Shown here in pieces: positions 27,942 to 36,443 of a DNA stretch of 64,000 bases (positions within the stretch are counted from its first letter, which is position 1; each line of letters begins with the position of its first letter). The DNA lies in assembly GCA_028281235.1 (NCBI GenBank), contig JANQKG010000032.1, positions 1 through 64,000 on the forward strand. Reading direction: 5' to 3'. Both the position numbers and the translations under genes were made by a program. The notes under the pieces were generated by a model that did no database searches, was not told the DNA's origin, and saw only the letters and a program-made list of their open reading frames with translations. This stretch comes from Afifellaceae bacterium (GTDB lineage: Bacteria > Pseudomonadota > Alphaproteobacteria > Rhizobiales > Afifellaceae).

Positions 27942-28868
27942 TCAGGGGTGCTGCGCGCCCGTGGCCGAGACGTAGAGAGAATAGAGCGAAGTCGTCGCCG
28001 TGATGAAGAGCCGATTGCGGCGCGGCGCGCCGAAGGCGACATTAGCGACCACCTCCGGCACATGAATGCGGCCGAGCAACGTGCCGTCGGGCGCGTAGCA
28101 ATTCACGCCGCGCCCGGCGCTCGTCCAGATGTTGCCGTCCGTGTCGAGCCGGAAGCCGTCATAGACGCCCTCGTCGAGCTCAGCGAAGAGCTTGCCCTTG
28201 CCGAGCTTGCCGCCACGCTTCACCGGATAGGACCAGATCGCGCGCGGGCAATCGGGATCGTGCGATGCGCCGGTGTCGGCGACATAGAGTACGCTCTCAT
28301 CCGGTGAAAAAGCGATGCCGTTCGGCTTCACCATATCGGTGATGACTGCTTCTATGGTGCCCTTCTTGCCGGTGTCGACTCGGTAGACGTAGCAGCCCGG
28401 CTGCTCCAGCGGGCTCTTGTAGCCCTCGTAGTCGGTGAGAATGCCGTAGGGCGGATCGGTGAACCACACGGTCCCGTCCGACTTCACCACGACGTCGTTC
28501 GGCGAGTTGAGCCGCTTGCCCTTGTAGCGATCAGCAAGCACGGTGATTGAGCCGTCCGGCTCGGTGCGCGTCACACGGCGCGTGCCGTGCTCGCAGGAGA
28601 CAAGCCGTCCTTCGCGGTCGCGTGTATGGCCGTTGGCATAGTTCGACGGCGCGCGGTAAATGCCGGCGCCGAAGCCGTCGATCCAGGCGAGCATGCGGTT
28701 GTTGGGAATGTCGCTCCAGATCAGCGCGTTGCGATCGCCGAACCACACGGGCCCTTCCGCCCAGCGGCAGCCGTCACAAAGCTGCTCCATGCGCGCATTG
28801 CCCTGCAGCATCGCGCCGAAACGGCTGTCGATGACGTCGACGTCCGGCTCAAACACTTTGATCGTCAT
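27942..28868 (-). CDS. SMP-30/gluconolactonase family lactonase
   Basis: A six-bladed beta-propeller lactonase (308 residues) that should open a sugar lactone to the acid. Metal-site features of the family are present: the Glu in DGCRWAEGPVWF, Asn in NSPNDVVVKSDGTVWFTDP, and Asp in SPDESVLYVADTG. GGGGGGAAGC precedes the ATG. It follows the UxaA-type dehydratase and the FucU-type mutarotase, so its substrate is probably an aldonolactone such as a fucono- or galactonolactone; no sugar dehydrogenase is in the window. Confidence 0.88.
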   Translation of the reverse strand: MTIKVFEPDVDVIDSRFGAMLQGNARMEQLCDGCRWAEGPVWFGDRNALIWSDIPNNRMLAWIDGFGAGIYRAPSNYANGHTRDREGRLVSCEHGTRRVTRTEPDGSITVLADRYKGKRLNSPNDVVVKSDGTVWFTDPPYGILTDYEGYKSPLEQPGCYVYRVDTGKKGTIEAVITDMVKPNGIAFSPDESVLYVADTGASHDPDCPRAIWSYPVKRGGKLGKGKLFAELDEGVYDGFRLDTDGNIWTSAGRGVNCYAPDGTLLGRIHVPEVVANVAFGAPRRNRLFITATTSLYSLYVSATGAQHP

Positions 28869-28917
28869 GCTTCCCCCCTAGGAAAATACTCGCTCTCACT
28901 GACAATCCGGAAGCGCC

Positions 28918-30468
28918 CTACATGACCGCCCCAATCTGCCAAGGCACGAATTCGTTGTCGCCGAGCCCCAGTTCCTCGCTCTTTGTGCGTTCGCCGGAAG
29001 CGACGGCCAGGATGTGGCGGAAGATGTCTTCGCCCTTCGACTGGATGGTGGCGTCGCCGTCGACGACATCGCCGCAATTGATGTCCATGTCGCCTGGCAT
29101 CGCCTCATAAAGGCGGGAATTGGTGGCGAGCTTGATGGTCGGCGCCGGCTTGGAGCCGAACGCGGAGCCGCGTCCCGTGGTGAAGCACACGATCTGGCTG
29201 CCGCAGGCGATCTGGCCGGTGACGGAGGCCGGGTCATAGCCGGGGCTGTCCATGAAGACGAAGCCCTTGGCGGTGACCTTCTCGCCGTAACGCGCCACGT
29301 CGGCGAGCGGCGTCGTGCCGCCTTTCGCGGCAGCGCCGAGCGATTTTTCCAGGATCGTCGTGAGCCCGCCGGCTTTGTTGCCGGGCGAGGGGTTGTTGTT
29401 CATGCTGCCGCCGTTGCGGCGCGTGTAATCCTCCCACCAGCGAATGCGCTCAATCAGTTTGTGGCCGACCTCCTCCGACACGGCGCGCCGTACCAGAAGC
29501 TGCTCCGCGCCGTAGATTTCCGGCGTCTCGGCGAGAACGGCCGTGCCGCCATACTGAACGAGCATGTCCGCTGCGTAGCCAAGCGCCGGGTTGGCCGTCA
29601 CGCCGGAATAGCCATCCGAGCCGCCGCATTGGAGCGCCACCATCAGCTCCGAGGCGGGGATGTCGCTCCGTTCGATCACCGGCAGGCCGGGAAGCAGATC
29701 CTTGATCATGGCAACGGCGGTCTCCACCGTGCGCTGCGTGCCGCCGGTCTCTTGGATGGTCAGCGTGTGGAACTGGTCTTCGCCGAAACCGTGCTTCTCC
29801 TTCAGGCGGCCGATCTGCATGACCTCGCAGCCAAGGCCGACGAAGATGGCCGTCGCCGCATTGGGATGCGTTGCGTAGCCCCACAGCACGCGATCGAGGT
29901 TGTCGAACCCGTCGCCGGAATCGGCCAGGCCGCAGCCGGTGCCGTGTGACAGCGCGAATGCCCCGTCGATATGCGGATAAGCGTCCAGCATACCGGAGCG
30001 ATTGACCCGGTCGGCGATCATGCGGATGACGGTCGCCGAGCAGTTCACCGTGGAGCACAGCATGATGTAGTTGCGGGTGCCCACGCGGCCGTCGGCGCGG
30101 CGCAGCCCCTTGAACGTTGCTTCTGATGGATCGCGGTACTGGACCGGCCGGTAGTCGACGCCGATCTCGTAGTTCTGGTCGTGCTCGCCCATGGCGCAAT
30201 TGTGGACGTGAACGTGCTCGCCCGCGGCAACGTCTTCCGTGGCGTAGCCGATGATCTGCCCGAACTTCACCACGGGGTTGTTCTTCGGAATGGCGGCGGT
30301 CGCCACCTTGTGGCCGCGCGGAACGGGCTTGGCGACGGTCACGCCGGTCTCCGCCAAGGCGGTGCTGCTTCGCAGCGACATCGTCGCCACCACGACATTG
30401 TCGTCGGGGTGGAGGCGGATCGTTTGACGCTCCGGCGCCGCGTCGGCGCTTGTGTGTGTTTCAGTCAT
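28918..30468 (-). CDS. UxaA-family altronate/sugar-acid dehydratase
   Basis: A sugar-acid dehydratase of 516 residues (ATG at 30468 behind GGAAAGG; an upstream TTG is less likely). It has an N-terminal SAF domain (about residues 15-105, DDNVVVATMSLRS and AAGEHVHVHNC) and a C-terminal UxaA domain with YIMLCSTVNCSATV, NPSPGNKAGGLTTILEKSLG and FTTGRGSAFGSKPAPTIK. The family removes water from altronate, galactarate or related acids to give 2-keto-3-deoxy products. It sits with a sugar mutarotase and a lactonase, suggesting a non-phosphorylative sugar pathway. The exact acid cannot be named. Confidence 0.88.
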   Translation of the reverse strand: MTETHTSADAAPERQTIRLHPDDNVVVATMSLRSSTALAETGVTVAKPVPRGHKVATAAIPKNNPVVKFGQIIGYATEDVAAGEHVHVHNCAMGEHDQNYEIGVDYRPVQYRDPSEATFKGLRRADGRVGTRNYIMLCSTVNCSATVIRMIADRVNRSGMLDAYPHIDGAFALSHGTGCGLADSGDGFDNLDRVLWGYATHPNAATAIFVGLGCEVMQIGRLKEKHGFGEDQFHTLTIQETGGTQRTVETAVAMIKDLLPGLPVIERSDIPASELMVALQCGGSDGYSGVTANPALGYAADMLVQYGGTAVLAETPEIYGAEQLLVRRAVSEEVGHKLIERIRWWEDYTRRNGGSMNNNPSPGNKAGGLTTILEKSLGAAAKGGTTPLADVARYGEKVTAKGFVFMDSPGYDPASVTGQIACGSQIVCFTTGRGSAFGSKPAPTIKLATNSRLYEAMPGDMDINCGDVVDGDATIQSKGEDIFRHILAVASGERTKSEELGLGDNEFVPWQIGAVM

Positions 30469-30511
30469 GGCCCTTTCCAAAGATACGGCTTGTTAGCGCG
30501 TGCGGAGCCCC

Positions 30512-30961
30512 TCACGCCACAATCTTTCCGTCCCCGCCGATCACACCCTTCGTCAGGATGATGTTGGCGTAGAGCCGCCGGTCGCTCGTTGCGACGACGG
30601 CGAAACAAGTCTTGGCGCGCTCGTAGAAGGAAAAGCGCTCGATGCGGCCGACCGCCACCGGAAAGCCGGCTGAGCGGTCGATGATGGTCTGAAAGTCCGC
30701 CAATGCGGCGGGGACCTCGTCTGGCTTGCCCACCACCTGCATGCCGTTTGCCGGGCTCTCCACGAAGGAGTCGAGCGGCATTACCGAAAGCACCGCCGCC
30801 AACGCCTGACTGGTATCCACGCCGTCGAGACGCACAAGCCGCTTGGCGTTACTGGTGGCGGGGTAGTTTGCGTCGACAATGACGATCTCGTCGCCATGGC
30901 CCATGGCCCGCAGGATCATCAGGAGGTCGGGGCCAAGGAGGGGGTCGATACCGAACAGCAT
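30512..30961 (-). CDS. RbsD/FucU-family sugar mutarotase
   Basis: The 149-residue protein is of the RbsD/FucU fold, which interconverts sugar anomers. MLFGIDPLLGPDLLMILRAM and GHGDEIVIVDANYPA carry the conserved His and Asp, and FYERAKTCFAVVATSDRRLYANIILTKGV is typical of FucU (L-fucose mutarotase) rather than RbsD. It is the first gene of the minus-strand sugar-acid cluster, so the sugar may be L-fucose or a stereochemically similar sugar. Confidence 0.87.
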   Translation of the reverse strand: MLFGIDPLLGPDLLMILRAMGHGDEIVIVDANYPATSNAKRLVRLDGVDTSQALAAVLSVMPLDSFVESPANGMQVVGKPDEVPAALADFQTIIDRSAGFPVAVGRIERFSFYERAKTCFAVVATSDRRLYANIILTKGVIGGDGKIVA

Positions 30962-31323
30962 TGTGGGAGCCTGCTTATCTGGGTTGTAGGTGCCTGCTTT
31001 GGCACGTTTGGGTAGGCGGCAGCGGGGCTGCCGTCGAAGTGTTTAGCAGACAAGTCGCATTTGCCGCGATCCGTTCGCAATTGATCACGGGGTGATCACG
31101 GCGGCGACAAAGTTTCGACGCCATTGCCGGCAAAACGAATCGTGGGGGTGGCGACGTTAGTGCGGGTAAACAATGCGGAAAGAAATCCGCTCCGAACTGA
31201 CACAATTCCTGAGGCCTCCGCCAAACCCTTTTTTTACGGTGTTCGGATACCAAAACGGCGGTGGGGCGCAGACTGGTTCCGCGTTCCGTCCCACTCCCTC
31301 CTTTGGAGACACAGCGGCGGCCC
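30962..31323. promoter_or_regulatory. Divergent fucU-like / ftsB intergenic region
   Basis: This 362-bp region holds promoters in both directions. It contains a perfect inverted repeat TGATCAC-GGG-GTGATCA at 31082-31098, about 120 bp upstream of the mutarotase start. No gene is visible; the usual upstream neighbour of ftsB, eno, is absent. Confidence 0.5.
31082..31098. promoter_or_regulatory. Candidate operator TGATCAC-N3-GTGATCA
   Basis: A perfect 7+3+7 inverted repeat located upstream of the divergent sugar-acid cluster. It has the form of a transcription-factor dimer site. No regulator gene lies in the cluster, so the binding protein is unknown. Confidence 0.4.
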
Positions 31324-31659
31324 ATGTCCACACGCCAGCGCAAGCAGTCGAGGGTCCGGCCGCTGCTGCTGCCGTTTTCCTGCCTCCTGATCGTCGGCTA
31401 CTTCGCTTATCATGCCGTCGAAGGCGATTACGGGCTCTTCGCCCTGGGGAAGCTCAAAGAGCGCGTCGCAGGGCTTGAGGCGGAGCTGGAGACCGCACGT
31501 GCTGCGCGTGAGCGCATGGAGGCACACGTGACGCTGATGCGTCCTGAGAGCCTGGAGCGCGACATGATCGACGAGCGCGCCCGCGAGGCGCTCAATATGG
31601 CCAATGCCAAGGATATAGTGATCTTTCTTGGCCCCTCCGACAGGCGTCCCGCCCGCTAA
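31324..31659 (+). CDS. ftsB: FtsB-like septum formation initiator (DivIC family)
   Basis: A small bitopic division protein that forms a complex with FtsL and FtsQ in other bacteria. The 111-residue protein has a short basic N-terminus, one membrane segment (about residues 13-32, LLLPFSCLLIVGYFAYHAV) and a coiled coil LGKLKERVAGLEAELETARA, followed by the family end LMRPESLERDMIDERAREAL. The ATG at 31324 is the start used; 21 upstream in-frame codons are not conserved. It precedes pdhA, as in many alphaproteobacteria. Confidence 0.88.
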   Translation: MSTRQRKQSRVRPLLLPFSCLLIVGYFAYHAVEGDYGLFALGKLKERVAGLEAELETARAARERMEAHVTLMRPESLERDMIDERAREALNMANAKDIVIFLGPSDRRPAR

Positions 31660-31729
31660 GGTAGAGCCTGCTTGAACAATCGACCTCACGGCGCGCGGTC
31701 GGATAATCGGACGTTCGCCCGCGCTAAAC

Positions 31730-31782
31730 AAGGCCGGTCCTGGCTCCAAAATCAAAGAACAAGAGCCCCGAACCGGCCTTTT
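31730..31782 (+). terminator. Putative terminator downstream of ftsB
   Basis: AAGGCCGGT and ACCGGCCTTTT form the outer stem, with an inner GGCTC / GAGCC stem enclosing an A-rich loop. A short T-run follows the 3' arm. It lies 70 bp after the ftsB stop, separating ftsB from pdhA. Confidence 0.5.
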
Positions 31783-31971
31783 CGTGGCCGGCGGCCGTCT
31801 GATCAGCTGTCGACAAGGCGCGGGGCCGGCGCCCTTAAAAGGGCTCTTGGGCTGAGCTACCCGTCCGCTGCATAGCTGCTTTGCACAGGGATTTGTGCGC
31901 GCATCTGGCCTTTTTGCGTTCGAGATGGCGTAATTATATGTCACGAAGAAGAAGCCTACCGGAGGAAGCAT
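31783..31971. other. pdhA upstream region with tRNA-like minus-strand segment
   Basis: On the minus strand, 31817-31866 reads GGACGGGTAGCTCAGCCCAA then GAGCCCTTTTAAGGGC, resembling a tRNA D-arm and a shortened TTT-type anticodon arm. No acceptor partner or T-arm follows, so it is not a working tRNA. The rest of the gap should hold the pdhA promoter; GGAGGAAGC precedes the pdhA ATG. Confidence 0.4.
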
Positions 31972-33036
31972 ATGGCCCAGAGTCAGGCGGCCGCGCGTCA
32001 GGCCGGCGAAGAGGTGCAAGTACGACCTGAGCCGGTTGCCGACGCAGAAGCGGATGACTCCAAAGTACCGGAGCTTTCCAAGGACGCTGAGCTCAGCGCC
32101 TACCGCTCAATGCTGCTCATCCGCCGGTTTGAGGAAAAGGCCGGCCAGCTCTACGGCATGGGGCTGATCGGCGGCTTCTGCCACCTTTATATCGGCCAGG
32201 AAGCCGTTGTGGTCGGCATGCAGATGGCAGCCATCGACGGCGATCAGAACATCACCGGTTATCGCGACCACGGCCATATGCTGGCCACCGGCATGGATCC
32301 GAAGGGCGTCATGGCCGAGCTGACCGGCCGCCGCGGCGGCTACTCGCGCGGCAAGGGCGGCTCCATGCACATGTTCTCAAAGGAGACGCATTTCTACGGT
32401 GGGCACGGCATCGTCGGCGCGCCGGTTCCCATCGGCGCGGGTCTCGCCTTCGCCAACAAGTACCGCGAGAACGGCAACGTCTCCATGACCTATTTCGGCG
32501 ACGGCGCAGCCAACCAGGGCCAGGTCTACGAGACTTTCAACATGGCAAAGCTCTGGCAATTGCCGGTGGTGTTCGTCATTGAGAACAACCGATACGGCAT
32601 GGGCACGAGCCTGAAGCGCGCCTCCGCCACGACCAATCTCGCCAATCGCGGTCTCTCTTTCGGCATTCCCGGCGAGCAGGTGAACGGGATGGACGTCCGC
32701 GCGGTCAAGGCGGCGGGCGAAAAGGCACTCGAATTTGCGCGCAGCGGCAACGGTCCGATGATCCTTGAGATGCTGACCTACCGCTATCGCGGCCATTCCA
32801 TGTCCGATCCGGCCAAGTATCGCGCCCGCGAGGAAGTGCAGAAGATGCGCTCGGAGAACGACCCCATCGAGCAGGTGAGCCATCGTCTGCAGGAGAAGGG
32901 CTGGGCAAGCGAGGACGATCTGAAGGCGATCGACAAGGATATCCGCCGCATCGTCAACGAGGCTGCAGAGTTCGCGCAAGCTGATCCGGAACCCGATCCT
33001 TCCGATCTGTGGACCGATGTCTACGCCGAAGCGTGA
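31972..33036 (+). CDS. pdhA: Pyruvate dehydrogenase E1 component, alpha subunit
   Basis: PdhA and PdhB form the heterotetrameric E1 that decarboxylates pyruvate with thiamine diphosphate. The 354-residue protein has a ~40-residue acidic N-terminus, then AYRSMLLIRRFEEKAGQLY, and the ThDP/Mg motif GDGAANQGQVYETFNMA with ENNRYGMGTS. The phosphorylation-loop region TYRYRGHSMSDPAKYR is conserved. It starts the operon pdhA-pdhB-(GFA)-pdhC; GGAGGAAG precedes the ATG. Confidence 0.97.
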   Translation: MAQSQAAARQAGEEVQVRPEPVADAEADDSKVPELSKDAELSAYRSMLLIRRFEEKAGQLYGMGLIGGFCHLYIGQEAVVVGMQMAAIDGDQNITGYRDHGHMLATGMDPKGVMAELTGRRGGYSRGKGGSMHMFSKETHFYGGHGIVGAPVPIGAGLAFANKYRENGNVSMTYFGDGAANQGQVYETFNMAKLWQLPVVFVIENNRYGMGTSLKRASATTNLANRGLSFGIPGEQVNGMDVRAVKAAGEKALEFARSGNGPMILEMLTYRYRGHSMSDPAKYRAREEVQKMRSENDPIEQVSHRLQEKGWASEDDLKAIDKDIRRIVNEAAEFAQADPEPDPSDLWTDVYAEA

Positions 33037-33076
33037 CACGGGGCGCGCCTAGCGATTTCCGGCACCAGGAGCTGAC

Positions 33077-34483
33077 ATGCCCACCAATATCTTGATGCCT
33101 GCTCTCTCGCCGACCATGGAGGACGGCACGCTTGCCAAATGGCTGGTGCAGGAAGGTGATCAGGTGGCCGCCGGCGACGTGATCGCCGAGATTGAGACCG
33201 ACAAGGCGACCATGGAAGTTGAGGCCGTCGACGAGGGCCGGCTCGGCAAGATCCTGGTGGGTGAGGGGACCGAAGGCGTGAAAGTGAACACACCGATCGC
33301 TGTCATCCTTGGCGACGGCGAGGATGCCTCCGCCGCCGAAGCCGCCGCAGCGTCGGCTGCGGTCGAGGCGCCTGCGGCTGCACCGCAGGATACGCCCGCC
33401 GCAGCCAACGGCGAGGACACCTCCGACATCGCCGCACCGCCCCCGGCCGCTGCTGAACCGAGCCAAGCCGAAGAGCAGATCGAAGTCCCGGAAGGCACCG
33501 AAATGGTCGAGCTGACCGTGCGCGAAGCGCTCCGCGACGCCATGGCGGAAGAGATGCGCCGCGATGGCGAGGTCTTCGTGATGGGCGAGGAAGTGGCGGA
33601 ATATCAGGGCGCCTACAAGGTGACGCAGGGGCTCCTGGACGAGTTCGGCGCCAAACGGGTGATCGACACTCCGATCACCGAGCACGGCTTTGCCGGGCTT
33701 GGCGTCGGCGCCGCCTTTGCCGGCTTGAAGCCGATCGTAGAGTTCATGACCTGGAACTTCGCCATGCAGGCGATGGACCACATCATCAATTCCGCCGCCA
33801 AGACGCTCTACATGGCCGGCGGTCAGATGGGCTGCCCCATCGTGTTCCGTGGGCCGAACGGCGCTGCCGCCCGCGTCGCCGCGCAGCACAGCCAGGATTA
33901 CGCGGCTTGGTACAGCCAGGTGCCGGGCCTCAAAGTCGTGCAGCCGCATAGCGCCGCCGACGCCAAGGGCCTCTTGAAGGCGGCGATCCGCGATCCCAAC
34001 CCGATCATCTTCCTGGAGAACGAAATTCTCTACGGCCAGAGCTTTGCCGTGCCCAAGCTCGACGATTTCGTGCTGCCGATCGGCAAGGCCAAGACCTCCC
34101 GCAGCGGCGACGCCGCGACGATCGTCTCCTTCGGCATCGGCATGAGCTATGCGCTGAAGGCGGCGGAGGCGCTGGCGGAGGAAGGGATCGCAGCGGAGGT
34201 GATCGATCTCAGGACCATCCGCCCGATGGACATCGACGCGGTCATCCGCTCCGTCCAGAAGACCAATCGCTGCGTGACCGTGGAGGAGGGCTGGCCGCAA
34301 AGCTCCGTCGGCTCGCACATTTCCGCCGAACTGATGACAAAGGCCTTCGACCATCTCGACGCGCCGGTGATCAACGTCACCGGCAAGGACGTGCCCATGC
34401 CGTACGCCGCCAACCTTGAGAAGCTGGCGCTGCCGTCCGTCAAGGAGGTGGTGGAGGCGGTGAAGAGCGTGAGCTATCGGTGA
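33077..34483 (+). CDS. pdhB: Pyruvate dehydrogenase E1 component, beta subunit, with lipoyl domain
   Basis: E1 beta (468 residues) with an extra N-terminal lipoyl domain, an arrangement known from alphaproteobacteria. Residues 1-80 are the lipoyl domain with the modifiable Lys in [17 protein letters not shown]; a ~55-residue Ala/Pro/Glu linker follows; the catalytic beta domain begins near residue 135 ([17 protein letters not shown]). The lipoyl domain is nearly identical to that of pdhC (opening [15 protein letters not shown] against [15 protein letters not shown]). It lies 40 bp downstream of pdhA. Confidence 0.97.
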   Translation: MPTNILMPALSPTMEDGTLAKWLVQEGDQVAAGDVIAEIETDKATMEVEAVDEGRLGKILVGEGTEGVKVNTPIAVILGDGEDASAAEAAAASAAVEAPAAAPQDTPAAANGEDTSDIAAPPPAAAEPSQAEEQIEVPEGTEMVELTVREALRDAMAEEMRRDGEVFVMGEEVAEYQGAYKVTQGLLDEFGAKRVIDTPITEHGFAGLGVGAAFAGLKPIVEFMTWNFAMQAMDHIINSAAKTLYMAGGQMGCPIVFRGPNGAAARVAAQHSQDYAAWYSQVPGLKVVQPHSAADAKGLLKAAIRDPNPIIFLENEILYGQSFAVPKLDDFVLPIGKAKTSRSGDAATIVSFGIGMSYALKAAEALAEEGIAAEVIDLRTIRPMDIDAVIRSVQKTNRCVTVEEGWPQSSVGSHISAELMTKAFDHLDAPVINVTGKDVPMPYAANLEKLALPSVKEVVEAVKSVSYR

Positions 34484-34490
34484 CCCGCAC

Positions 34491-34934
34491 ATGACGGCTG
34501 AACTTGAAGGCGCTTGTCATTGCGGCGCCGTGTCGGTGGTGCTTCGGCTTGCAGGTTCGCCGTCGGCAACAGCGCTGCGCGCATGCCAATGCAGCTTCTG
34601 CCGCCGTCACGGCGCCAAAACGCTCGCCGACCCTGAGGGGATGCTGACGATAAGGGCAGCGCCCGGCATGGTCCGGCGCTACCAGTTCGGGCTGAAGACC
34701 GCCGACTTTCTGCTTTGTGCAAGCTGCGGCTGCTACATCGCGGCGATAGCGGAGGCAGGAGGCGAACAGCGTGCGACCGTCAACGCAGCCGGCGTCGGCA
34801 TTCCCGAATTCTCTGGTCGTGAAGCTCAGCCGGTGAGCTATGACGATGAGGACACGGCCGGCCGGATGGGCCGGCGGATGCGGAACTGGATGCCCGTCGA
34901 AGTGCTCGAGCGTCGGCACGCCGTGGCAGTCTGA
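34491..34934 (+). CDS. GFA-family (CENP-V/Gfa fold) zinc protein
   Basis: The 147-residue protein has the Cys pattern of the glutathione-dependent formaldehyde-activating (GFA) family: CHCGA near residue 10, CQCSFCRRHG near residue 35 and CASCGCYI near residue 77, which bind zinc. Substrate is not known; few family members are true formaldehyde enzymes. It starts 7 bp after the pdhB stop and its TGA overlaps the ATG of a 31-codon ORF. Its position between pdhB and pdhC is not part of the usual operon, suggesting an insertion. Confidence 0.88.
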   Translation: MTAELEGACHCGAVSVVLRLAGSPSATALRACQCSFCRRHGAKTLADPEGMLTIRAAPGMVRRYQFGLKTADFLLCASCGCYIAAIAEAGGEQRATVNAAGVGIPEFSGREAQPVSYDDEDTAGRMGRRMRNWMPVEVLERRHAVAV

Positions 34935-35029
34935 TGCGAGAAGGTCCACGCATGATGCAAAGAGCACGCCGGCACGCCATTTATGCCGATCTTGAGGAGC
35001 GGCCGCACCTGCTCGTCGGAGACCGATAG
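34934..35029 (+). pseudogene. Short ORF resembling the N-terminus of an Uma2-family protein
   Basis: A 31-codon reading frame, translationally coupled to the GFA gene (TGATG) and ending TAG right before the pdhC ATG. It contains RRHAIYADLEERPHLLVG, which resembles the N-terminus of Uma2-type (DUF820) proteins, usually RRHATYADLE then PPHLVAE. Full Uma2 proteins are about 180-200 residues, so this looks like a remnant. The pdhC Shine-Dalgarno (GGAG) lies inside it. It could still be translated as a coupling leader for pdhC. Confidence 0.45.
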
Positions 35030-36406
35030 ATGCCCATCAACATCCTCATGCCCGCGCTGTCGCCGACCATGGAGGTCGGCAACCTCGCCAAATGGCTGGT
35101 GAAGGAGGGCGACCAGGTCTCCGCCGGCGATGTGATTGCCGAAATCGAGACCGACAAGGCCACCATGGAGGTGGAGGCCGTCGACGAAGGCACAATTGCC
35201 AAGATCGTTGTGGCGGAGGGTGCCGCGGATGTGCCGGTTAACGATGTGATCGCAGTGCTTGCAGGCGACGGCGAGGATTCTTCGGAGGCCGCCTCGTCCT
35301 TCGAGGCTTCGCCGCCCACCGGCGGCTCCGCACCTCAGGATGAGGCGGGAGGAAAGAACGGCGGCGACAACGCTCTGACGAAGGCCCCACCCCAAAGCCC
35401 TCACCCTGAGGTGCCGCCGAAGGCGGCCTCGAAGGGCGAGGGCGCTCCCGCTCCCAAGCAGCCCAACGGAGACGGCCGCATCTTTGCCTCGCCGCTCGCC
35501 CGGCGTCTTGCGGCTGAGAACAAGCTCGACTTGGCGCTACTGAGCGGTTCCGGCCCGCATGGGCGCATCGTGCAGCGCGATATCGAGGCGGCCCTTACGA
35601 GCGGCATTGGCAAGGCTGCGCCGGCTGCGGCACCCGCCGCCGCCCCCGCTGCCGCGTTGCCGCAAGGCATGGCCGACCAGCAGGTCCTGGCGCTCTACGA
35701 GGAGGGCTCCTACGAGATCGTCCCGCACGATTCCATCCGCAAGATCATTGCCAAGCGCCTGGTCGAGGCGAAGACGACGATCCCGCACTTCTACCTCACG
35801 GTCGATTGCCGCCTCGACAAGCTGTTGGCGCTGCGTGCCGATATCAACGCAGCAGCGCCGGAGATCGATGGCCAGCCGGCCTACAAAGTCTCCGTCAATG
35901 ACATGGTGATCAAGGCGCTGGCCAAGGCGCTGATGGCGGTGCCTGACGCCAACGTCACCTGGACGGAAGGCGGCATGCTGAAGCACGCCCGCGCCGATGT
36001 CGGCGTCGCCGTCTCCATACCCGGCGGGCTGATCACCCCGGTCGTGCGTCACGCGGAGACCAAGACGCTTTCGGAGATCGCCAACGAGATGAAGGACCTC
36101 GCCGCGCGCGCACGCAAGAAGCGTCTGGCACCGGAGGAATATCAGGGCGGCTCTACGGCTGTGTCCAATCTCGGCATGTTCGGCGTGAAGGATTTTGCCG
36201 CCGTCATCAATCCGCCGCATGCGACAATCCTGGCCGTCGGCGCGGGCGAGAAGCGCGTTATCATTGAGGACGGCAACATGATCGCCGCTACGATGATGAG
36301 TGTGACGCTGTCGACCGACCACCGTGCTGTCGACGGCGCGCTGGGCGCCGAACTGCTTACAGCGTTCAAACGCTACATCGAGGCGCCGGCGGGCATGCTG
36401 GCGTGA
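35030..36406 (+). CDS. pdhC: Dihydrolipoamide acetyltransferase (E2) of pyruvate dehydrogenase
   Basis: E2 carries acetyl groups on lipoyl-lysine and transfers them to CoA. The 458-residue protein has one lipoyl domain (1-80, Lys in [17 protein letters not shown]), a linker, a peripheral-subunit-binding domain (about 148-185, [17 protein letters not shown]), an Ala/Pro linker and the acetyltransferase core ending [16 protein letters not shown] with its active-site His and Asp. The first linker contains two palindromic repeat elements in frame (35292-35345 and 35399-35441). The E3 gene lpd, often next, is absent; osmC follows. Confidence 0.97.
   Translation: MPINILMPALSPTMEVGNLAKWLVKEGDQVSAGDVIAEIETDKATMEVEAVDEGTIAKIVVAEGAADVPVNDVIAVLAGDGEDSSEAASSFEASPPTGGSAPQDEAGGKNGGDNALTKAPPQSPHPEVPPKAASKGEGAPAPKQPNGDGRIFASPLARRLAAENKLDLALLSGSGPHGRIVQRDIEAALTSGIGKAAPAAAPAAAPAAALPQGMADQQVLALYEEGSYEIVPHDSIRKIIAKRLVEAKTTIPHFYLTVDCRLDKLLALRADINAAAPEIDGQPAYKVSVNDMVIKALAKALMAVPDANVTWTEGGMLKHARADVGVAVSIPGGLITPVVRHAETKTLSEIANEMKDLAARARKKRLAPEEYQGGSTAVSNLGMFGVKDFAAVINPPHATILAVGAGEKRVIIEDGNMIAATMMSVTLSTDHRAVDGALGAELLTAFKRYIEAPAGMLA
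35292..35345. repeat. Palindromic element inside pdhC, family E, copy 1
   Basis: Reads CCTCGTCCTTCGAGGC at one end and GCACCTCAGGATGAGG at the other. Reverse-complemented, it matches copy 2 at 35399-35441. It is 54 bp, divisible by three, and is translated as part of the E2 linker ([18 protein letters not shown]). Confidence 0.8.
35399..35441. repeat. Palindromic element inside pdhC, family E, copy 2
   Basis: Reads CCTCACCCTGAGGTGC then CCTCGAAGGGCGAGG, a self-complementary unit typical of Hyphomicrobiales intergenic repeats. It is translated as [14 protein letters not shown]. Orientation is opposite to copy 1, with 53 bp between them. Confidence 0.8.
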
Positions 36407-36443
36407 TTACCAACGTCTCAAGTGACACGAACAGGAGGTGCGA

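Noticed and set aside
32954..34492. 512-codon frame on the minus strand opposite pdhB
   Set aside because: Antisense shadow of a well-conserved gene; high-GC codon bias opens this frame, and the product shows no family motif.
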